Source: JACCZX01 sp963829995 (GTDB taxonomy: Bacteria; Pseudomonadota; Gammaproteobacteria; Burkholderiales; Burkholderiaceae_F). Taken from it: a stretch of 64,000 nt of DNA. The number at the start of each line of letters is the position of its first letter. Positions within the stretch are counted from its first letter, which is position 1. Below are positions 25,765-35,265 of this stretch, one piece after another. The stretch is from positions 372,001-436,000 of the forward strand of contig CAWHKW010000022.1 of NCBI GenBank assembly GCA_963829995.1. Reading direction: 5' to 3'. Under the pieces are notes generated by a model that saw nothing but the letters and a program-made list of their open reading frames with translations, ran no database searches and had not been told where the DNA came from. A program made the position numbers and the translations under genes.

Positions 25765-26346
25765 TTAACTCTTTGGGGCCGGCGAAGCGGCAGCCGGTGG
25801 ACGATCTGCGGCCTCACGCGGCAAGATCGGTTTGGGCGGTTCAGCGCGATACGTCGGAGGCATCACAATTTGTGCCGGATAGCCCGCTGCGCTCAGAGCC
25901 GCTGCCCAGGCGCTTTGATTGAAGCCGAGCTGCGGCGTGCGGCCGAGTGTCATCACCGGCACCGACGTCGTTCCGACGCGCCGCTTCAATTCTTCGGCGT
26001 CGACATCGGTGTCGACTACGACCTCTTGGTACGGCGCGCCGCGACGACGCAGCCAGGCGCGCGCCGATTCACAGGGACCGCAATCGAGGGCGGTGTAAAG
26101 CGTGATCGGAAACGTCGACATCGCTTTGCGCAACTCAAACGGAACGCCGCCGGTGGGATCAACGCCTTCGACTTTGGCGCGGCCATCGATGCGCCCCAGG
26201 TTTCTTGCATCCGCCGGAGGTGCATCGCCGTAGTTGACCTGCCCGCTGGGGTCGTTCCACCGATACTGGGCGTGCGCCGGCCAGGCCATTGCAAGCAAAG
26301 CCAGGGTAACGCTCGCCAATCCCATCTGGTACGACCTTGAATACAT
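25765..26346 (-). CDS. Periplasmic DUF4124 / glutaredoxin-like protein (copy 2)
   Basis: A 193-aa protein with a signal peptide ending PAHA at about residue 26. A DUF4124 domain (YRWNDPSGQVNYGDAPP) and a glutaredoxin-like domain with CGPC (YTALDCGPCESARAWL) and TSVPVMTLG follow. The end is rich in Pro and Ala. An alternative ATG at 26325 with AAGG upstream would still give a good signal peptide. It follows prlC by 4 bases on the same strand. The differing CxxC motifs of the two copies suggest different redox properties. Confidence 0.85.
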   Translation of the reverse strand: MYSRSYQMGLASVTLALLAMAWPAHAQYRWNDPSGQVNYGDAPPADARNLGRIDGRAKVEGVDPTGGVPFELRKAMSTFPITLYTALDCGPCESARAWLRRRGAPYQEVVVDTDVDAEELKRRVGTTSVPVMTLGRTPQLGFNQSAWAAALSAAGYPAQIVMPPTYRAEPPKPILPREAADRPPAAASPAPKS

Positions 26347-26350
26347 CTGC

Positions 26351-28444
26351 CTAACTCACCATGCCGCTGTGCTTCAGCAGCGCATCGATCGTCGGCTTGC
26401 GGCCGCGAAACGCCACGAAGGACTGCATCGCCGGGCGGCTCCCGCCAACGGCCAAAACTTCATCCAAAAACCGGCGGCCGATCGCGGCGTTCAACACGCC
26501 ACCGCTCTGACTTTCTTCGAACGCCGAGTACGCATCGGCCGACAAAACCTCGGCCCATTTGTAGCTGTAATAGCCTGCGGCGTAACCGCCCGCGAAGATG
26601 TGCGAGAAAGCGTGCGGAAAACGGTTGTATTCGGGCGGAAGCAACACCGAAACTTCACGCCGGACGTCCGCCAGCAGCTTCAGGACTTGTCCCTCACCGG
26701 TCCACTCCGCGCCTGAGTGCAACAGCATGTCGAACAACGCGAATTCGAGCTGGCGCACGGTGAACATCCCGCTTTGGAAGTTTTTGGCCGCCAGCATTTT
26801 TTCAAACAGTCCGCGCGGCAGCTTCGCACCGGTATCGACGTGGCCGGTCAGCAGCTGCAGAACCTCCCATTCCCATGCGAAGTTCTCCATGAACTGCGAC
26901 GGTAATTCCACCGCATCCCATTCGACGCCCTGGATTCCGGATACCGACGGCTCGTCGACGCGCGTCAGCATGTGATGCAGCCCATGGCCGAATTCATGGA
27001 ACAACGTCAGCACTTCGTCGTGTTTCAACGTCCCCGGCTTGCCTCCCGCCGGCCGCGAAAAGTTGCAGGTCAAAAACGAAACCGGCGTAGCGAGCCCCGT
27101 GCGGCGTGCGCGCCGGCTGCGTGCGTCGTCCTGCCACGCGCCGCCTTGTTTGTGGTCGCGTGCGTACAAGTCAAGATAAAACTGACCGACCAGGTCACCC
27201 TGCAGATTGGCGATCCGGTAAAAGCGCACATCCGGGTGCCAGACGGGTGCGGTTTCTTCCCGAATTGCGACGGCAAACAGGGTCTCGATAACCTTGAACA
27301 GGCCTGCGAGCACGCGCTCTTCTGTGAAGTACTGTTTCAGCTCCTGCTCGGAGTACGAATAGCGCTGCTCGCGCAGCTTCTCACTGGCATACGAGACATC
27401 CCACGGCTGCAGATCGGCAATGGCAAGATGCTGCGCGGCGAACTCGCGCAGCTCGAACACATCGCGCTCTGCGTAGGGCTTGGCTCGGCGCGCAAGATCA
27501 CGCAGGAAGCCAAGAACTTCGGCCGGGTCTTCAGCCATCTTTGCCACCAGAGAAACTTCGGCGAAGCTCTGGTAGCCGAGCAGCTGCGCGTGCTGCCGCC
27601 GCAGCTTCAGCAGCTCGACCATCAGCGGACCGTTGTTCCATGCTGGCTTGCCGAACTCGGACGCCCTGGTCGAGTACGCGCGGTACAGCTGTTGGCGCAA
27701 CGCGCGGTCGTGCGCGTAGTCGATGATCGCCGAGTAGCTCGGATACTGAAGAGAGATTTTGTAGCCGCTCTTGCCTTCTGCGTGAGCGGCTTCCGAAAGC
27801 ATCTGCAGAGCGTCCTCAGGCACGCCGGCCAGCGCGGCTGCGTCGTCGACGTACAGCGCAAAGGCGTTGGTGGCGTCGAGTACATTTTCGGCAAAACGGG
27901 TAGACACCTGCGACTCACGCTCGCGCACGTCCTTAAAGCGTTCTTTGTTCTCCGCCGTCAGGTCGGCGCCGCCCAGCCGAAAGTCGCGCAGCTCGTTTTC
28001 GACGACACGCCGCCGAACCGCGGGCCAATCGGGAAAGTCCGCGGCGGAAGCGAGCATCTTGAATTTTTTGTACAGCGCCTCGTTCTGCGACAGCTCGGTC
28101 CAGAACGCGGTGAGCTTCGGTAGATTGGCGTTGTATTGCTTGCGCAACTCCGGCGTGTCAACGACGGCGTTGATGTGCGAAATCGCACCCCAGGATCGCG
28201 CGAGCCGGTCGGTCGCCTCGTTCAAAGGCTCGACCACCAAGTCCCAAGTGGCGGCGGCCGCGTCTGTCGTGATACGCGCAACCACATTGCGTGCTTCGGC
28301 AAGCAGCGTGTCGATGGCAGGCGTTATGTCCTCCGGCTGGATCCGATCGAAAGGGGGCAGCGCGCTGAAGTCGAGCAGCGGGTTATGAGCGCTGTTCGCG
28401 CGCTGCGGTTGCCGTGGGTGGGTGGTCGTTGAGGTCATATCCAT
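26351..28444 (-). CDS. prlC: Oligopeptidase A, M3 metallopeptidase
   Basis: A 697-aa protein, the usual length. The zinc motif H-E-F-G-H appears in LFHEFGHGLHHML at about two thirds of the length, with the downstream glutamate helix following. It begins with NPLLDFSALPPFDRIQPEDI, the typical PrlC start; the ATG two codons later is also possible. It degrades peptides, including signal peptide fragments, in the cytoplasm. It lies between folD and two thiol proteins in one minus-strand unit. Confidence 0.95.
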   Translation of the reverse strand: MDMTSTTTHPRQPQRANSAHNPLLDFSALPPFDRIQPEDITPAIDTLLAEARNVVARITTDAAAATWDLVVEPLNEATDRLARSWGAISHINAVVDTPELRKQYNANLPKLTAFWTELSQNEALYKKFKMLASAADFPDWPAVRRRVVENELRDFRLGGADLTAENKERFKDVRERESQVSTRFAENVLDATNAFALYVDDAAALAGVPEDALQMLSEAAHAEGKSGYKISLQYPSYSAIIDYAHDRALRQQLYRAYSTRASEFGKPAWNNGPLMVELLKLRRQHAQLLGYQSFAEVSLVAKMAEDPAEVLGFLRDLARRAKPYAERDVFELREFAAQHLAIADLQPWDVSYASEKLREQRYSYSEQELKQYFTEERVLAGLFKVIETLFAVAIREETAPVWHPDVRFYRIANLQGDLVGQFYLDLYARDHKQGGAWQDDARSRRARRTGLATPVSFLTCNFSRPAGGKPGTLKHDEVLTLFHEFGHGLHHMLTRVDEPSVSGIQGVEWDAVELPSQFMENFAWEWEVLQLLTGHVDTGAKLPRGLFEKMLAAKNFQSGMFTVRQLEFALFDMLLHSGAEWTGEGQVLKLLADVRREVSVLLPPEYNRFPHAFSHIFAGGYAAGYYSYKWAEVLSADAYSAFEESQSGGVLNAAIGRRFLDEVLAVGGSRPAMQSFVAFRGRKPTIDALLKHSGMVS

Positions 28445-28451
28445 AAGTCGT

Positions 28452-29315
28452 TCAGTGAGTTTCGATCTCGGTGTGGCGCTCGGCCGCTTCCACCGTGTTC
28501 GTCAACAGCATTGCAATCGTCATCGGGCCGACGCCGCCCGGCACCGGCGAAATCCACCCGGCCACCTGGCTGACGTTTTCGAAATCGACGTCGCCGGTGA
28601 GCTTTCCTTCCGGCGATCGGTTGGTGCCGACGTCGATGACGATCGCGTCCGGCTTCACCATGTCCGCTGTCACCAGATTGCGTCTGCCTACCGCAGCCAC
28701 CAATATGTCGGCCGCGCGCGTATGCAAAGCGAGGTCGCGGGTCTTGCTGTGCGCAATCGTGACGGTGGCGTTGGCCGCAAGCAGCAGCATCGCCATCGGT
28801 TTCCCGACCATGTTTGAGCGCCCGAGCACGACGGCGTGACGGCCGGCAATTGGTGCGTTGATCGATTCCAGCATCTTCATCACGCCGTATGGGGTGCACG
28901 AACGGAAGTAGGGAGTGCCCATCAAAGTCAAGCCGGCGTTGGTGGCATGCAGGCCATCAACGTCTTTTTCGAACGCAATCGATTCCAGGATCTTCGCCGA
29001 ATCAAGGTGCTTCGGCAGTGGCGTCTGCACCAGAATGCCGTGTACATCGGGATCCGCATTGAGCTGCCCGATGCGCGCCAGTAACGCGACCTCGGCGACG
29101 TCGCCCGGCAGACGGTCAATCCATGAGCGAATGCCGACTTGCTCGCAAGCTGAACCTTTATTGCGGACGTAGACCGCAGATGCCGGATCGTCGCCGACCA
29201 GGATGACCGCAAGCCCGGGGCGATGACCGGCGGCGGTCAGACGCGCGACGCGTGAGACAAGCCCATTCCGTACTTCAGTTGCCAGCGCTTTGCCATCAAT
29301 GATGCGAGCGGTCAC
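28452..29315 (-). CDS. folD: Methylenetetrahydrofolate dehydrogenase / cyclohydrolase
   Basis: A 287-aa protein starting with GTG (TARIIDGKALA). It has LAVILVGDDPASAVYVRNK with the catalytic Y-x-x-x-K, GILVQTPLPKHL, VVLGRSNMVGKPMA (Rossmann NADP motif) and ISPVPGGVGPMTIAML. It interconverts methylene-, methenyl- and formyl-tetrahydrofolate. First gene of folD-prlC. The gap to the response regulator gene upstream is 50 bases. Confidence 0.96.
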   Translation of the reverse strand: MTARIIDGKALATEVRNGLVSRVARLTAAGHRPGLAVILVGDDPASAVYVRNKGSACEQVGIRSWIDRLPGDVAEVALLARIGQLNADPDVHGILVQTPLPKHLDSAKILESIAFEKDVDGLHATNAGLTLMGTPYFRSCTPYGVMKMLESINAPIAGRHAVVLGRSNMVGKPMAMLLLAANATVTIAHSKTRDLALHTRAADILVAAVGRRNLVTADMVKPDAIVIDVGTNRSPEGKLTGDVDFENVSQVAGWISPVPGGVGPMTIAMLLTNTVEAAERHTEIETH

Positions 29316-29365
29316 GCAATCATTCCGTTTTTCGGTTCCTTGAGCAGCCCGCGAGTTTACGAGGG

Positions 29366-30007
29366 CTACTGACGCAGCGCCCCTCCCGTCAGTACGGTGC
29401 GCATTAGATCGGCCACCGTGTTGGCCTTCATCTTGTCCATGATGTTGGCTCGATGCGCCTCGACGGTCTTAATCGAAATGCCAAGGTCGTCGGCAATCTG
29501 TTTATTCAAGCGGCCGGCAACGATGCGTTCCAGCACTTGTTGCTCGCGCGGAGTGAGCTTGCTCAGCAACGCTTCGCTCAACCTTTGCCGCTCGGTGGCC
29601 GAGGCGTGCGCGCGCGCTTCCGCGAGCATGCGCTCGACCAACGCCTTCAGCGCTGCCTGATCGAACGGCTTTTCGATGAAATCAACGGCGCCCTTTTTCA
29701 TTGTCGAGACCGCCATCGGCACGTCGCCGTGGCCGGTGATGAAAATGATCGGCAATCGCGACTTTCTAGTGATCAGCTGCTCCTGCAGTTCGAGCCCGCT
29801 CATTCCCGGCATGCGGACGTCCAAAATGGCGACGGCGATCGCGGCGGGATCGTGCTTCGCCAGAAACTCTTCCGCGCTGTCGAAACCAATGACCCGGTAG
29901 TGGCTCGCTTCCAGCAGCCACTGCACAGAGTCGCGCACCGCATCGTCGTCGTCGACGACGTACACCACGCCCATCGTTTCCGCGACTTGACTCGCTAGCT
30001 CGTTCAC
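29366..30007 (-). CDS. FixJ/TodT-type response regulator with LuxR helix-turn-helix
   Basis: A 213-aa protein starting with GTG that shares a base with the upstream kinase stop. The receiver domain has VDDDDAVR, phospho-acceptor D63 (ILDVRMPGMSG), T in FITGHGDV and K in FIEKPFD. A LuxR-type HTH follows (LTPREQQVLERIVAGRLNKQIADDLGISIKTVEAHR). Its cognate kinase is the overlapping gene. Because the pair is divergent from aceE, it may control pyruvate dehydrogenase (inference). Confidence 0.93.
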   Translation of the reverse strand: MNELASQVAETMGVVYVVDDDDAVRDSVQWLLEASHYRVIGFDSAEEFLAKHDPAAIAVAILDVRMPGMSGLELQEQLITRKSRLPIIFITGHGDVPMAVSTMKKGAVDFIEKPFDQAALKALVERMLAEARAHASATERQRLSEALLSKLTPREQQVLERIVAGRLNKQIADDLGISIKTVEAHRANIMDKMKANTVADLMRTVLTGGALRQ

Positions 30008-32379
30008 TAGACGTCCTCTTTTGTTGCGCTCGATGCAGCGAGCGGGAGTGTGAATACAAAAATCGCGCCGCCACCGTCGGGATTGCGGTCTACGGTCAGG
30101 CGGCCATGATGAAACTCGACGATTGAACGGCAGATGTTCAGGCCCATCCCCATCCCCTCGGACTTTGTGCTGAAAAACGGTTGGAACAGATTGGCGAGCT
30201 GTGGTTCCGAAACGCCCGAGCCTCGATCAATCACCGAAAACTCGGCCATGTCGTCCTGGAGCCGGACGACCAGATCGATCCTGCGCACCGTCGCCCGGTC
30301 CATCGCATCGACGGCATTTTTCAGCAGATTCAGCAGCAGTTGCTCGATCAATATGGGATCGACATCAAGTGGAGGTAGTCCCGCCTGCACGTCGGTGTGA
30401 ATCACGATTCCCTTCTTCGCTGCTTCGATATCGGCAAAACCGATCGCGTCCTCGACGATCTGTGCGACTTGGGTCGGCCGCCGCCTTGGCTCGGAGCGCT
30501 TCACGAATTCGCGGATACGACGAATGATGTTGCCTGCGCGTTGCGCCTGCCCGGCGGTCTTTTCAAGCGCCGGCAGCAGCTCGTCATTCGACATGCCGCC
30601 GTCTTTCATCCTCGTCACTGCGCCCAGGCTGTAGTTGCTGATCGCTGTCAGCGGCTGGTTCAACTCGTGCGCCAAAGTTGACGCCATCTCGCCCATCGTC
30701 ATCAGGCGCGAGGTCAGCTCCACTTTCTCCTGCTGTTGTCGCACCATGGTCTCGCTTGCCTTGCGTTCGGTAATGTCGGTGGCGATTTGCAGCGTGACAT
30801 CACGTCCATCGACCCAGCGAACGTTGCGCGTTCGCACATCGAACCAGCGTGAGACGTGCGCGTCGAAAGCCTCGCCGGCGACCGCTTGTGCGGATAGCGC
30901 CGCTCGCAACCGTAGGTGGCCGATGGGTGTCGAGCCATACAGGTCTCGATAACTGCGGTTCGCGAAAAGCAGTTCGTCGCCCGGCTCGTCGGCTACGACC
31001 GACACGGCTGCGTCGAGCGATTCGAGCACCGTCGTGAATCGCTCGTGCGCAGCGGCCAATTGTTCACTGATGCGGTTGGGCTCGGTAATGTCGGCCATCG
31101 CGGACATCCAGCCGAGCTGCTCGCCGTCTTCGGCCAGCAGCGGCGAAAAGTACATGCGTGCGTCGAACAGCGTGCCGTCGCGCCGTATGACCTTCAGCTC
31201 GAAGCCGCTGGCCGGCGCCTTGCCGGCCAGCACGATTGCAAGCTTGGCCAGATATTCTTCACACCGCTCGCGCGGCCAGTACGGAAACGGGGGCGACTTT
31301 CCAATCAGCTCCTCGACCGACCAGCCCGTCATCTGAACGAACGCCTGGTTGACGTGCCGCAGCACGCCATTGCGGTCAATCACGCCCATGCCGGTCGCGA
31401 GAGAATCTTCCATCGCGCGGCGAAACGCCGTCTCAGTGCGCAGCACACGCTCCACCTGGGCCTGCTTGACGTCGCGCCGCGCGAGCGCAGCCAGCGTGGC
31501 CATCACGACCAGCGTCAAACCGACGACCAGCCATGAAAGCGCGTTTCCCAGCACGGGAGAGCGTTGTCTAAACGGCGACGCCTGAACCATGATGCCGTCG
31601 GACAGCAGCGGCACGCGAACCGCGTAACGCGGTTCGTCCGCCGGAACCTCACTGCTGGTCGACGCCGCGAGTACCGTGTCGCCATCGTCGCGCAGCGCGA
31701 TTCGATAGCGCTGTCCCAGCTCGGGTTTAACGGTCTGGCGCAGTAGTTCCGGCAGCGAGACGCGCGCCAGCAACGCACCGACATAACGGTCGTCGCTGAA
31801 AATGGGCGCAATCAGGTCAGTAAACGGGCTGCCGTGATCGGAGCTCGGCCGCGATTGGTCTTCGTATGGCGGCGAAAAAAAAGTCGCATGCGTTTCGCGC
31901 GCTCGTTTGATCCCCGAGCGCGTGACTTCCACGCCGATCTCGGACGCCGCAGGTCGTGCCCAGTCGGCGAGAGGACTCGGCGACTGCACCGACCACCGCA
32001 CACGATTGCCGCCGTCAACATACGCCAGATGCAACAGCTCGGGCTTTGACATCATCAGCTCGCGGCCGGTCGATGCGAATCGATCCTCGTTGTATTTCGC
32101 GTCGCCGATTTCGAGCCCGATGCTGGTGGTTGCTTCGGTGATCGTTTGCAGCCGGAGCGATAGCGACTGAACGACCGTATCGACGTCGCGCGTCAGCGCA
32201 TCGCGCTTTATCGCGCGGTCTTCGATGATCAATAGATAAGCCAGGCCTGCGATCGCGACGGCCAGCAACAAAATCGCCAGCAAGTGTGCGTAACGGCTGA
32301 GATTGAACCGGCCTTCTTTGGCGCGCGCTGGATCGAACGCAAGCAGCACGGAGTCGGTCGGAGTTAAGCGTGCACCCAT
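30007..32379 (-). CDS. Membrane sensor histidine kinase with periplasmic sensor and two PAS domains
   Basis: A 790-aa protein. TM1 lies at about 28-50 and TM2 at about 283-303. The periplasmic segment between (about 230 residues) looks like a CHASE/Cache-type sensor. PAS domains follow at about 320-440 (GMGVIDRNGVLRHVNQAFVQMTG) and 450-560. The phospho-acceptor motif is LAHELNQPLTAISNYS, as in FixL/TodS-type kinases. N (LLKNAVDAM), G1 (DRGSGV) and G2 (GMGMGLNICRSI) boxes follow. Translation is coupled to the FixJ-type regulator. Ligand unknown; a carboxylate such as pyruvate is possible given the neighbouring PDH operon. Confidence 0.93.
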   Translation of the reverse strand: MGARLTPTDSVLLAFDPARAKEGRFNLSRYAHLLAILLLAVAIAGLAYLLIIEDRAIKRDALTRDVDTVVQSLSLRLQTITEATTSIGLEIGDAKYNEDRFASTGRELMMSKPELLHLAYVDGGNRVRWSVQSPSPLADWARPAASEIGVEVTRSGIKRARETHATFFSPPYEDQSRPSSDHGSPFTDLIAPIFSDDRYVGALLARVSLPELLRQTVKPELGQRYRIALRDDGDTVLAASTSSEVPADEPRYAVRVPLLSDGIMVQASPFRQRSPVLGNALSWLVVGLTLVVMATLAALARRDVKQAQVERVLRTETAFRRAMEDSLATGMGVIDRNGVLRHVNQAFVQMTGWSVEELIGKSPPFPYWPRERCEEYLAKLAIVLAGKAPASGFELKVIRRDGTLFDARMYFSPLLAEDGEQLGWMSAMADITEPNRISEQLAAAHERFTTVLESLDAAVSVVADEPGDELLFANRSYRDLYGSTPIGHLRLRAALSAQAVAGEAFDAHVSRWFDVRTRNVRWVDGRDVTLQIATDITERKASETMVRQQQEKVELTSRLMTMGEMASTLAHELNQPLTAISNYSLGAVTRMKDGGMSNDELLPALEKTAGQAQRAGNIIRRIREFVKRSEPRRRPTQVAQIVEDAIGFADIEAAKKGIVIHTDVQAGLPPLDVDPILIEQLLLNLLKNAVDAMDRATVRRIDLVVRLQDDMAEFSVIDRGSGVSEPQLANLFQPFFSTKSEGMGMGLNICRSIVEFHHGRLTVDRNPDGGGAIFVFTLPLAASSATKEDV

Positions 32380-32556
32380 CTGTGCTCGTTCGTCCTTTAC
32401 GGCGGCGGAGAGCCGCTAAGCGAGCCTATTATGAACAGCACAACGCCATGGGCACGCCGGCCGGTAATTCGTCTCATTTCGCATTACGGAAATGAATGCC
32501 GCTATTTGAAACTACAGCAATGGCTGGTATCGTCGCCCAAAACGATAGGAGACTGC

Positions 32557-35256
32557 ATGTCCGCACTATTCCAGCAAGCGGCCAACGATCCTGACACGCT
32601 TGAAACCGCAGAGTGGCTCGATGCCCTCGAAACGGTGATCGAACGCGAAGGCCCGGAGCGCGCGCACTTTCTGCTCGAAGCATTGATCGATAAAGCGCGC
32701 CGCTCCGGAACGCACCTTCCGTATTCCGCGAACACGGCCTACATCAACACGATTCCGCCGCACCTGGAAGAACATTCGCCGGGCGACGCCTCGATTGAAG
32801 AGCGTATTCGCTCCTACAACCGCTGGAATGCAATGGCGATCGTGGTGCGGGCCAATCGCGGCGAAGGCGAGCTTGGCGGGCACATCGCGAGCTATGCGTC
32901 GTCGAGCACGCTGATGGAAATTGGGTTCAACCACTTCTGGCGCGCACCATCGGGCGATTTCGGCGGCGATCTGATTTACTTCCAGGGACATTGCGCCGCC
33001 GGTGTGTATGCGCGCGCATTTCTTGAGGGACGGATTACTGAAGAGCAGCTGGTCAACTTCCGGCGCGATGTCGACGGCAAAGGTGTGACGTCGTACCCGC
33101 ACCCAAAGCTGATGCCGGAGTTTTGGCAGTTCCCGACCGTGTCGATGGGCCTCGGCCCGATTCAGGGCATTTATCAGGCGCGCTTTCTGAAGTACCTGCA
33201 CGCGCGCGGAATCGCGAACACCGAAGGACGCAAAGTATGGGTGTTCTGCGGCGACGGGGAAATGGACGAGCCGGAGTCGCTTGGCGCGATTGGACTGGCC
33301 GCGCGTGAAAAGCTGGACAACCTCATCTTTGTCGTCAACTGCAATCTGCAGCGGCTCGACGGACCGGTGCGCGGCAACGGCAAGATCATTCAGGAGCTCG
33401 AAGGTACTTTTCGCGGCGCCGGCTGGAATGTGATCAAGCTGATCTGGGGATCGTATTGGGATCCACTCCTTGCGCGCGATCACGAAGGCCGGTTGCTGCG
33501 CGTGATGGAGGACACGGTCGACGGCGAGTATCAGAACTTCAAGGCCAACGACGGCGCGTTCGTGCGCAAGAATTTCTTCGGCAAGGATCCAAAGCTGCTC
33601 GAAATGGTGTCGCGCATGAGCGACGACGACATCTGGCGGCTCAATCGCGGCGGCCATGATCCGCACAAGATCTACGCAGCCTATGCGGCAGCGACCAAGC
33701 ATGCTGGACAGCCGACGGTGGTCCTTGCCAAGACCGTCAAGGGTTACGGCATGGGCAAGGTCGGCGAGGGAAAGAATCCGACGCATCAGTTGAAGAAGCT
33801 CGACGACGCTGCGATTCGCGAGTTTCGCGATCGATTCGCAATCCCGGTACCCGACGACAGACTCGACGAGGTTCCGTTCTTCAAGCCCGCGGCCGATTCA
33901 CCCGAAATGAAGTATCTGCTTGAGCGGCGGCGCGCTCTCGGCGGATTCGTGCCGCAGCGCCGTCGCACCGCCGACGAAAAAATCGTGGCGCCCGGACTCG
34001 ACACCTTCCAGGCGGTGCTCGATCCCACCTCCGAAGGCCGCGAGATCTCGACGACACAGGCGTTTGTGCGTTCGCTGACGCAGCTGGTACGCGACAAAAA
34101 TATCGGTCCGCGCGTGGTGCCGATCATTCCGGACGAAGCGCGCACGTTCGGCATGGAAGGCATGTTTCGCCAGCTCGGCATTTACTCGTCTCAGGGGCAG
34201 TTATACGAGCCGGTCGACAAAGACCAGGTGATGTACTACCGCGAGGACAAGAAGGGTCAGATCCTCGAGGAAGGCATTAACGAAGCAGGTGCGATGAGCT
34301 CGTGGATTGCGGGTGCTACTTCGTACTCGACCAACAACCGCATCATGGTGCCGTTCTACATTTTCTATTCGATGTTCGGCTTCCAGCGCATCGGCGACCT
34401 GGCGTGGGCTGCCGGCGACATGCAGGCGCGCGGATTCCTGCTTGGCGCAACGGCAGGACGCACGACATTAAACGGCGAGGGGTTGCAGCACCAGGACGGC
34501 CACTCGCACTTGATGAGCTCGACGATCCCCAATTGCGTCAGCTACGACCCGACATTTGCGCACGAAGTGGCGGTCATCATCCAGCAAGGCCTGAAGCGCA
34601 TGGTGGAGAACCAGGAAAACGTCTGGTACTACATCACGCTGATGAACGAGAACTATCCGCAGCCTGGGCTGAAGAAGGGACAGGAAGAGGGAATTCTCAA
34701 AGGGATGTACCTGTTGCGCGAAGGCCCGGCGGGAAGCGGAATGGGGAAATCGATTCCACGCGTGCAGTTGTTGGGCAGTGGCACGATCTTGCGCGAAGCG
34801 ATCGCTGCCGCCGACATGCTTGAGAAGGACTGGGGCGTTTCCGGTGACGTGTGGAGCGTCACGAGCTTCACTGAACTGCGCCGCGATGGCATCGATGCGG
34901 AGCGTTGGAGTCTGCTGCATCCCAACGACAAGCCACGTAAGCCTTACGTAACACAAGCGCTCGAAAAGAGCGCCGGGCCGATTGTCGCGACTACCGACTA
35001 CATGCGCTTGTTTGCGGATCAGATCCGCGCGTACGTTCCTCGCGGCCGCGACTATCGAGTGCTGGGTACCGACGGCTTCGGGCGCTCTGACACGCGCGCG
35101 AAGCTGCGCGAGTTCTTCGAAGTCGATCGCCGCTATGTCACGGTCGCCGCGTTGCGCGCGCTGGCCGATGAAGGTACGGTGCCGGCGGCGAAAGTTGCCG
35201 ATGCGATCAAAAAGTACGGCATCGATGCGAACAAGCCCAATCCAGTCACTGTCTAG
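32557..35256 (+). CDS. aceE: Pyruvate dehydrogenase E1, homodimeric type
   Basis: An 899-aa protein. The ATG at 32557 follows GGAG and gives the family start (LETAEWLDALETVIEREG); the frame from 32431 is rejected. Thiamine diphosphate motif: GDGEMDEPESLGAI ... NCNLQRLDGPVRGN. HIASYASSSTLMEIGFNHF and GGHDPHKIYAAY are also conserved. It decarboxylates pyruvate and acetylates the lipoyl groups of E2. First gene of aceE-aceF-proteasome homologue-lpdA. The 177-base gap to the divergent sensor kinase must hold both promoters. Confidence 0.97.
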   Translation: MSALFQQAANDPDTLETAEWLDALETVIEREGPERAHFLLEALIDKARRSGTHLPYSANTAYINTIPPHLEEHSPGDASIEERIRSYNRWNAMAIVVRANRGEGELGGHIASYASSSTLMEIGFNHFWRAPSGDFGGDLIYFQGHCAAGVYARAFLEGRITEEQLVNFRRDVDGKGVTSYPHPKLMPEFWQFPTVSMGLGPIQGIYQARFLKYLHARGIANTEGRKVWVFCGDGEMDEPESLGAIGLAAREKLDNLIFVVNCNLQRLDGPVRGNGKIIQELEGTFRGAGWNVIKLIWGSYWDPLLARDHEGRLLRVMEDTVDGEYQNFKANDGAFVRKNFFGKDPKLLEMVSRMSDDDIWRLNRGGHDPHKIYAAYAAATKHAGQPTVVLAKTVKGYGMGKVGEGKNPTHQLKKLDDAAIREFRDRFAIPVPDDRLDEVPFFKPAADSPEMKYLLERRRALGGFVPQRRRTADEKIVAPGLDTFQAVLDPTSEGREISTTQAFVRSLTQLVRDKNIGPRVVPIIPDEARTFGMEGMFRQLGIYSSQGQLYEPVDKDQVMYYREDKKGQILEEGINEAGAMSSWIAGATSYSTNNRIMVPFYIFYSMFGFQRIGDLAWAAGDMQARGFLLGATAGRTTLNGEGLQHQDGHSHLMSSTIPNCVSYDPTFAHEVAVIIQQGLKRMVENQENVWYYITLMNENYPQPGLKKGQEEGILKGMYLLREGPAGSGMGKSIPRVQLLGSGTILREAIAAADMLEKDWGVSGDVWSVTSFTELRRDGIDAERWSLLHPNDKPRKPYVTQALEKSAGPIVATTDYMRLFADQIRAYVPRGRDYRVLGTDGFGRSDTRAKLREFFEVDRRYVTVAALRALADEGTVPAAKVADAIKKYGIDANKPNPVTV

Positions 35257-35265
35257 AGCCGAGCG

